From Ustulina deusta (taxonomy: Eukaryota > Ascomycota > Sordariomycetes > Xylariales > Xylariaceae), in the NCBI GenBank assembly GCA_023159155.1, contig JAJNNX010000069.1:124001-188000 (forward strand): DNA of 64,000 bases. The letters are read 5' to 3'. A program made the position numbers and the translations under genes. This document shows positions 57,912 through 64,000 of this stretch, in pieces; position 1 is the first letter of the stretch, and the number at the start of each line of letters is the position of its first letter. Below the pieces are notes generated by a model that made no database searches, had not been told where the DNA came from, and was given only the letters and a program-made list of their open reading frames with translations.

Positions 57912-58048
57912 AGCCCGATGCGGGGGTCGAACCTAATGATTGCAGTTAGCTTTTGCGCTCTTATTTAAGAGGGGAATAAGAACAGGATAAACTAACCCGC
58001 AACCTTGAGATTAAGAGTCTCACGCTCTACCGATTGAGCTAACCGGGC
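57912..58048 (-). tRNA. tRNA-Lys(CUU) interrupted in the T-stem
   Basis: The minus strand from 58,048 reads a complete tRNA: acceptor GCCCGGT paired with ATCGGGC, D-arm GCTC/GAGC with loop AATCGGTA, anticodon arm TGAGA/TCTCA with loop CTCTTAA (anticodon CTT, Lys), variable AGGTT, T-arm GCGGG/CCCGC with loop TTCGACC, discriminator T. It is exactly 73 nt once 64 nt at 57,933-57,996 are removed. The insertion lies between T-stem bases, not at the standard position 37/38 next to the anticodon. The A box (TAGCTCAATCGGTAG) is intact, and the B box (GGTTCGACCCC) is rebuilt across the junction because the insert ends in G, so polymerase III promotion should still work. Without removal of the insert the T-arm cannot form normally, so the gene is either processed in an unusual way or is a recently broken copy. 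All other stems are perfect, which favours recent origin or function. Confidence 0.93.
57933..57996 (-). other. 64-nt intron-like insertion inside tRNA-Lys
   Basis: On the minus strand it starts GTTAGT, holds GCTAAC 18 to 13 nt before its end and ends CATTAG, the three signals of a fungal spliceosomal intron, with a short pyrimidine-rich middle. The length of 64 nt is typical of introns in this genome. A CTCTT/AAGAG hairpin lies in the middle. A GTT repeat at both edges makes the exact borders movable by 3 nt, as a small target duplication would. I see no clear bulge-helix-bulge for the tRNA splicing endonuclease. Confidence 0.75.
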
Positions 58049-59231
58049 GGCTCTGGTGATTTTCTCGCTTGCCAAAGCCCCTCGTTATGCTCGGTACTCG
58101 CTCGGCTCGGGTCACACTTAGCGTGGGCGTAATTTTTTCTCTGTGCCAAGGGGTAGGTTTGTGTTCATGATGGTATGCTAAGGTTAGATAGATAGTTGCG
58201 TTACTTAACAGGGCTGCCTCCAGACTAGGTCGGTAATGCGGGTATTTCTCACCGCACAGTCCCACCACATTCTCGAGGTTCTCTTTGCGCTTAATTGAAG
58301 TCGCCGCTTCAAGTAGGTCATGGTATTCGTTAATTGGTAACGGAAGTGGAAGGGCCTAGAACCGTAAAAAGCACGAGATGAAGACTGTCTGCATGCATGC
58401 ACAAGCAAGGCTAGAATATAACAACAACACATCACCCTCACTTGAAGAGAGGTCGAATTGTCTCACCGTCAAATAAGAGTCGCCTCAGTAACGGAGAGAG
58501 GGGCATCGAGTCCCGAATATTCGGGACGTGGCCGACCATCCCTCCCCAGCACCCCCGGAATGTGAACATCAATCAATGAAGGCGCGCAGGTAAGACAATT
58601 CTCCATCAATTACCAATCTAAATTCCAGCACCGAGAGTCGCCACATGCTAGACAGGCAGCCTGCCCCCCTCCCAATATAAGTGCAGACAGGAGTAGACAT
58701 TTGGACGATTTAGCGCTGTGAATTGTGAGACCTCTTCGCCAGATCTAGGGTAAATGCGTGCCAGTCGCGTCGGAGGGGAGGCGAGACACGCGCAGAAACG
58801 GGTAAAGTGGAGGAGGGGGGCTTGCTCGATTCTGCAGTGGCTTTTACTGTATTGCATTGCTGAGTTGCAATGCGATGCCTCTAGCAACGGATAGCGCGTA
58901 CGTAGATCATGGAAAGACAGACAGATGGAAGGGATGGGAGGTAGTCGAGGTCGTCGCGTCCGGGTGATGTCGAGACTCGTGCTCTCCATCGCGCGTGAAA
59001 GCTTCCAATTGAGATATTCTTCCTCGGGCAGTTGTAGATCAGTCCACACACAAGCACGATACGCCTGTGGAAGAGAGCAGTTAGTTGGTATGCGAGGTTG
59101 GACAACGAGCGCATAGACTGTATCACGGATTCAGAAACTCTTCATGAACAAACGATTAGCGCGGTTGATATTCTCACGACAAAAGAAGATAATCGCTACT
59201 GCTGCTGTTGTCGTCAAGGCTCCCTTCTACG
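58049..59231. other. Spacer upstream of AXL2
   Basis: It holds the upstream flank of the tRNA gene and the promoter of the AXL2-like gene. The only marked element is the palindrome at 58,510-58,527. No gene was recognised. Confidence 0.55.
58510..58527. promoter_or_regulatory. Perfect 18-bp palindrome with CCG-N6-CGG core
   Basis: GTCCCGAATATTCGGGAC is its own reverse complement. The core CCG-N6-CGG is the layout bound by dimers of fungal Zn2Cys6 regulators. It lies about 700 bp before the AXL2 start codon and about 460 bp upstream of the tRNA 5' end. A regulatory role is inference. Confidence 0.45.
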
Positions 59232-62200
59232 ATGATGGCGACGCGGCGGGCGAGTCCCCGTCGCGGCAAGGTCATCACGAATCCGCGCCAGCACTTCCAG
59301 TCCTTCTTCTCTGTTCGACTCACGATCCTCCTACTAAGCATCACTGCACCCGTATTCGGCACGCCAATATCATACTTCCCCTTTAATTCGCAACTTCCGC
59401 CCGTGGCGCGAGTATCGAAGCCATTCTCGTTCATCTTCTCGCCCCTGACATTCTCGTCCGACAATGAGATGAGCTATGCGCTGGCCGACGGTTCACCTTC
59501 ATGGCTCTCGCTCGATACCGCGTCGCGAACACTCTCTGGCACCCCGGACGAAGCTACAGTACCCTCGGGCGAGACGCTGGTCGGCGTTGTAATCACGCTC
59601 GTAGCAAGCGACGACACAGGCTCAACGGCTGCGAATGCAACGCTCGTCGTGTCGCGCGGTCCGGAACCTATTGTGAAAATACCACTTTTGGATCAAATCC
59701 AGAAATTCGGCCCGTACTCCGCACCTGCGTCCATATTGCTTCACCCGTCGAGCGAGTTCGAGTTCGAGTTTGATCCGAATACTTTTGGTGCTGGTGTCGC
59801 GAGGGGCGGGAATGATCAGGACAGGGCCGAAGGTGGGAGAAGCAAGACTCGGGATGTAAAAAGAGAGACAGATGGAACCATGAGTGGAACAGAGCGACCA
59901 CAACTGAATTACTACGCAGTATCAGGCAACAACGCGCCTCTCCCATCATGGATTGCATTCAACGCCGAAAAACTCGCTTTCTCGGGCAAAACGCCGCTCT
60001 CCGAGCCCCTTGCACAACCACCCTCGAGGTTTGACTTCCAGCTGGTAGCTTCGGATGTTGTTGGATTCTCATCGGCCTTTATCGAATTCTCAATCATGGT
60101 GGGCAACCATGAGCTTACCAGCGAGGAGCCTGTCATCAAATTAAACGCCACGAGGGGCCAGCAGCTTGAGTACACAGATTTATCCAACATGTTCAAGCTA
60201 GACGAGAAACCTATGAAGGCAGGAGATATTTCTTCTATCAAAGCGGATGGGCTGCCAGCGTGGCTCTCTTTTGACGAAGAATCGTGGAAGATCAGCGGGA
60301 CGCCGGATCTGGACGCACAACCGACTAACGTCACGGTTTCGGTGGTGGATAAATTTTCGGATGCTTTGAACGTTACTCTGGTAATAGGATTCGACAAGAA
60401 AATCTTCGTGTCCGATCTCCCTGGCCTTAATGTGTCAGCTGGGGATGACCTCTCGTTTGACCTTACGAGGTTCCTCTTCACCCCCGAAGACACGCAATTA
60501 ATGGCCGAGATACAGCCTGATGACTCCTGGATTCGATACGACGACTCGTCTAAACTTCTCTCTGGGACAGTGCCTAAGCCTTTAAACACGAACTTTGCCC
60601 CCGAGATTCGTATTAGTTTCAATGCGATCCAAAGGCGTACGAAAGAGAAGGAAATGAAAGATATGAACATTCACGTGAACAAACCAATTGACACGGCCGA
60701 ACTTCCTCCCGTGAAGGGTCCTACCAAGGGAGACGACACACGTAGAGACCTATACTGGCTCCTTATCATTCCGGCCGTAGCCGTTGCGGTTGCTATCATC
60801 CTGTGGATCTTCAAGGTGCGGAAACGGCGGCACCAGCCGAGGAAGCTTGACTTCTCAGAGGTATCGGGGCCCGTGCCGGGCACTTTCGTGGCAAACGGGT
60901 ACATGGATCCCTCGTTAGATGAGATACGGAAGATGGTGGACACAGGACCACAGGCGCCATATATACGACCTCATATGCCACCAGCGCCTTCCAATCCTCA
61001 AACATCGCAGGCAACAGCGAATCCGAGAATAGAAGTGGAGCAGGTTACTTCACACTCCATGGCCAAGTATTCCGGGGCGGATAAGCCAGCATACCAAGGT
61101 AATGATATGAGAGATTCTTGGTTGGGTGATCGACATTCTCGGCCGTCTCCCACGGGCACGGATGAAGTTAGTTTACTATCCAATACAAGCTGCGGGCAAG
61201 AAGTACACAATACCGGAAATCTCTACATAAAAAAACGAAGGCCAGGAGAAAATGCACATGAGAAGAAAATTGGGCTTCAGGTCCCAGAGATTGCCGAACC
61301 GTTCAGTATACAGGCGACTCCTGATCTTGCTTACACGGCAGCGGGGAGATATGATTATGTTTCCGATGAAGAGACACAGGCTATTGTCAGTTCCGCAGAG
61401 CGGCGAAGATCGGGTCACCAACAAAACACAAGTCTCAGCCCTCATGGATTCCAAAATAAGCTCTCCAAAGCTTGGAAACGAACGAGTATCTCGAAGTTGG
61501 GAGACACAAAACGGCATAGCCAACATAGTGCATCGACGGATGTGACAACTTGTACAAGTATCCTCACCTCCGGAGTCACTGAAGAGGCAACTACAGCGAG
61601 CGCAAATGTCGTTGCGAGACCGACCATTATTCACATACCCGGTCGGCCAGGCGAGGCGCGACAACTGAGTCGAAGAACAGGGGGCTCGACAACATTCTTT
61701 GGCGGCGGTTCCCTCACCAAGTCCCAACGGAACTTTGGACTGGACAAGGACACCGTGTCAGTGTCAGCATATTCTATTGAGAAAGACCTAGAACCCCCCG
61801 CTGTTTTTAGAGAGCAAGACGTAGCTCGGGATGGCCAGATGGCATGTGATGACCTGGCAAGTACCCCTTTAGGTATCGCGTACGGAGACATGATTCCGAC
61901 CAAACGGACTTGGGATGAAAACTGGAATGCCGGCGTTACAGATGAAGAACTTCTGTCTCCCGATCGGTGGCCGAAACCGGGCGTGACTCCAGCTAATGTA
62001 TTCCGGGGTCAAAGCGAGCCACCTCAGCTTCCATCTCCTAAACTATCCACCAAGGTTGAGTCACCAGTAACGCCAATGGGCAAAGGAAAGAAAAGGTTAA
62101 GTCCGATGCGCAGGTTAAGCCGGATCCGCGGCTCTATATCGACGCTGTCGCAAACGCCATCAACACATATGCGAAGCAAGGGACGGTCTTCTCACGAGGA

Positions 62201-62555
62201 GCGGTTGCGTATAAGCCGCATCCGAGAGCAAAAAGCGCTGGACGAATTCCGCGCCATGATGTCGCACACACCATCACCTCACAGCGAATGGGCTCCGCCA
62301 AGGGTTAGACCCTTGCCAGAGACGCCATCCAGGGCAAGTAGGCCACCCCTGATTGATCACTCGAACGAACCAGGAGGGCTTAGGAGTACGGCCTCGAAGC
62401 GAAGCGTTAAGACATTGCGTAGTAACAAGAGCGTGCGGAGTGCGCGGGCGGATGATGACGACGACGATGCGTGGGAAGACATACCGCCACCTGAGTCGAT
62501 AATATTTGGATGGGAGGGAGAAGGAAGCGATGGTAGTTTTCCAGTTTATATCTGA
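59232..62555 (+). CDS. AXL2: Axl2-like cell-surface polarity protein with cadherin-like repeats
   Basis: The first ATG in the frame is 59,232 (MMATRRASPRRGK); upstream the frame has only a TTG. The product is 1,107 aa. After a basic stretch, a hydrophobic segment LTILLLSITAPVFG (about 30-45) is the signal peptide. The outer part (about 45-490) holds four cadherin-like dystroglycan-type (CADG) modules, each ending in a W-x-x-x-D/N...L-S-G-T-P motif: PSWLSLDTASRTLSGTP, PSWIAFNAEKLAFSGKTP, PAWLSFDEESWKISGTP and DSWIRYDDSSKLLSGTV. One membrane helix follows at about 507-529 (YWLLIIPAVAVAVAIILWIF), then KVRKRR and a long Ser/Pro-rich cytoplasmic tail with an acidic end. Yeast Axl2 marks axial bud sites and binds septins; fungal homologues act in septation and conidiation. 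No intron. N-glycosylation sites are frequent outside. Confidence 0.9.
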   Translation: MMATRRASPRRGKVITNPRQHFQSFFSVRLTILLLSITAPVFGTPISYFPFNSQLPPVARVSKPFSFIFSPLTFSSDNEMSYALADGSPSWLSLDTASRTLSGTPDEATVPSGETLVGVVITLVASDDTGSTAANATLVVSRGPEPIVKIPLLDQIQKFGPYSAPASILLHPSSEFEFEFDPNTFGAGVARGGNDQDRAEGGRSKTRDVKRETDGTMSGTERPQLNYYAVSGNNAPLPSWIAFNAEKLAFSGKTPLSEPLAQPPSRFDFQLVASDVVGFSSAFIEFSIMVGNHELTSEEPVIKLNATRGQQLEYTDLSNMFKLDEKPMKAGDISSIKADGLPAWLSFDEESWKISGTPDLDAQPTNVTVSVVDKFSDALNVTLVIGFDKKIFVSDLPGLNVSAGDDLSFDLTRFLFTPEDTQLMAEIQPDDSWIRYDDSSKLLSGTVPKPLNTNFAPEIRISFNAIQRRTKEKEMKDMNIHVNKPIDTAELPPVKGPTKGDDTRRDLYWLLIIPAVAVAVAIILWIFKVRKRRHQPRKLDFSEVSGPVPGTFVANGYMDPSLDEIRKMVDTGPQAPYIRPHMPPAPSNPQTSQATANPRIEVEQVTSHSMAKYSGADKPAYQGNDMRDSWLGDRHSRPSPTGTDEVSLLSNTSCGQEVHNTGNLYIKKRRPGENAHEKKIGLQVPEIAEPFSIQATPDLAYTAAGRYDYVSDEETQAIVSSAERRRSGHQQNTSLSPHGFQNKLSKAWKRTSISKLGDTKRHSQHSASTDVTTCTSILTSGVTEEATTASANVVARPTIIHIPGRPGEARQLSRRTGGSTTFFGGGSLTKSQRNFGLDKDTVSVSAYSIEKDLEPPAVFREQDVARDGQMACDDLASTPLGIAYGDMIPTKRTWDENWNAGVTDEELLSPDRWPKPGVTPANVFRGQSEPPQLPSPKLSTKVESPVTPMGKGKKRLSPMRRLSRIRGSISTLSQTPSTHMRSKGRSSHEERLRISRIREQKALDEFRAMMSHTPSPHSEWAPPRVRPLPETPSRASRPPLIDHSNEPGGLRSTASKRSVKTLRSNKSVRSARADDDDDDAWEDIPPPESIIFGWEGEGSDGSFPVYI

Positions 62556-64000
62556 GATGCACGATAATGAATTGTGGAGACCGGTCTGTTTGTAATACCT
62601 ACCCGATCTTAGTATACTTGGCTACTGAACTTCAGTTTGAATGCGAGCCTCTCCGGAAGCACTTGCAACTAACTTGGTCGACTATGATGGCCGAATCATA
62701 CTATATGCACTTGACTGTGAGCGGTGGTAGACTTTTTTTTTCCTTTCTTCTTGTCCTTTTGTTTTTCTTTTTTCCTTTTCCAAAACAATATAACTTGTAG
62801 GGTGTTGTTATTCGGTTGTGCGAGAGAGGGCCGTATGAGGTGTCTCACTTAGCGTGGTGTTGCATGGTAATTGCATCGGAGCGGCTCAAGAGGCGGTAGA
62901 GTCGTAATCCTGGTCGGATCCTGGACATCCATAGCGGTGGTGCAGGTCACGGGATGGTATAAAGCCGCAGCAACCCCAGTTCCCGTCTATTTCCTAAGGC
63001 ACTGGAGGCTTGACGGCATCAGCATGACCCCGGTTCGACCCAGACACAGCGCCAGGCCACGGAGGACCACGCATAGTTCGCACTCTTGGCCAGCGTCCAC
63101 CTCTCCAGGTCTTTCAACGCCCTTCAGCGGCGCGCAGCGTGACGAATGGCCTGGCTTCTCGCACTGGGACATCGACGGGGGTTCTGTGCAGACTGTCTGG
63201 ACTCGTCCGTGGTCTGCCGGCTACTGACTGACTGCTCTTGGCGATGATAGATGAAGTAACCTGTGCAGCAAACCACTGCAGGGCTCACGGCAAACACTCT
63301 CTCTTGCAGGGATCGCCTGGCTCGCTACATCGCATGCTGCGTCGGGCCAAGGGACTGCAGCCACTCCCGGACGCTGTTCGATGCCTTAAAGTGGGATACT
63401 CAGCCCAAATAAGGGTCGCGGTAAACCTTTGGTTCGCAACGCATGTTGTTGAGTTGGTGAGCAAACAATCTTAAAGTGATACTGGTGTCGGTCACCTATT
63501 CGACACACGACCGCGCTTCCTCGCGAATGTTACGAGCCTATCAGGTCTCTCTCGCTTGCCACAGCCACCACAGTCCCGCAGCAGCACAGGCGAGAACGGT
63601 GTTGGGAGCATGTAGGCGAGTACTCATCATGCTGTTCCCAGTCGACAACAGTTGATATTTTCTCAACTTTGGCGGGAATGAATGGCCGAGTGCCTAGTGT
63701 GGTTTTCATCGCCACGGATGGATTGGTAGACACGTGAAAACATCAAGGTTGTACTTGCTGTACCAGAATCCTACATACTGACACAGAGTACATGTCGGAG
63801 TACATATATATATATCAGGTATTCCAACCTACTATGTATACATTGGCATGCACGTGAAGTGCCAACATAGTACGCCGTGCTGATGATATCTTGTGCTGTA
63901 ACTAGCATGGACAGGAGAGGTTGAGGTGCCTTAGGTACCTACCTAGGTACTAGGTAGTATAGGCAGGTTGAGGTAATTGATAACGGGCTGCGTGGGTGTT
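62556..64000. other. Gene-free right end
   Basis: 3' flank of the AXL2-like gene with T-rich runs near 62,730-62,790, then sequence with no credible gene. AGGTACCTA words are dense near 63,930-63,960. Confidence 0.5.

Noticed and set aside
59208..59231. Extension of AXL2 upstream to a TTG codon, and of the Mug65-like gene to a GTG at 52,472
   Set aside because: In nuclear fungal genes ATG starts are expected, and good ATG codons lie at 59,232 and 52,496.
62871..63227. 118-codon frame after AXL2
   Set aside because: No motif, unusual composition (His, Arg, Ser, Pro), and no splice or start support.

Overview
The window is nuclear DNA of a filamentous ascomycete (Pezizomycotina, most likely Sordariomycetes; I cannot name the species). 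The evidence is short GT-AG introns, fungal-specific gene families (VAC7, AXL2-like, Mug65-like, fungal hemerythrin-domain protein) and a long A/T-rich block whose repeat copies differ by C-to-T and G-to-A changes, as repeat-induced point mutation (RIP) produces.

Layout. 1-11,700 is a gene-free A/T isochore holding decayed repeats, including a pair of LTR-like direct repeats, simple-sequence tracts and a 17-bp tandem repeat. Composition changes abruptly near 11,700. From 12.5 to 29 kb come a large conserved-looking protein with an N-terminal Cys/His cluster (-), a broken RCC1 (Ran exchange factor) pseudogene with a minisatellite at its 3' end (-), an unknown 569-aa protein (-), the divergent ribosomal protein genes L10/uL16 (-) and L30/eL30 (+), and a coiled-coil protein (+). 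From 28.9 to 39.2 kb there is about 10 kb with no gene I can recognise, but with a repeated 16-20 bp motif. From 39 to 62.6 kb the genes are VAC7 (+), PRP6 (-), a hAT-like miniature transposon with an 8-bp target duplication, DIM1 (+), a small membrane-anchored protein (-), a Mug65-like dysferlin-domain protein (+), a hemerythrin-domain protein (+), an interrupted tRNA-Lys (-) and an AXL2-like cell-surface protein (+).

Most genes are unrelated housekeeping genes: ribosome (L10, L30, and DIM1 for 18S rRNA dimethylation), splicing (PRP6), vacuole and PI(3,5)P2 control (VAC7), polarity (AXL2). The clearest functional link is the L10/L30 pair, which shares a 406-bp intergenic promoter region.

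Most unusual items: (1) a tRNA-Lys(CUU) gene whose T-stem is interrupted by exactly 64 nt with the marks of a spliceosomal intron; removing it restores a perfect 73-nt tRNA; (2) a DIM1 gene cut by 15 introns, with several exons of only 19-30 nt, among neighbours with 0-4 introns; (3) the hAT-like MITE between PRP6 and DIM1; (4) the RCC1 pseudogene. Exon boundaries were placed by eye from splice signals and family knowledge; no similarity search was run.
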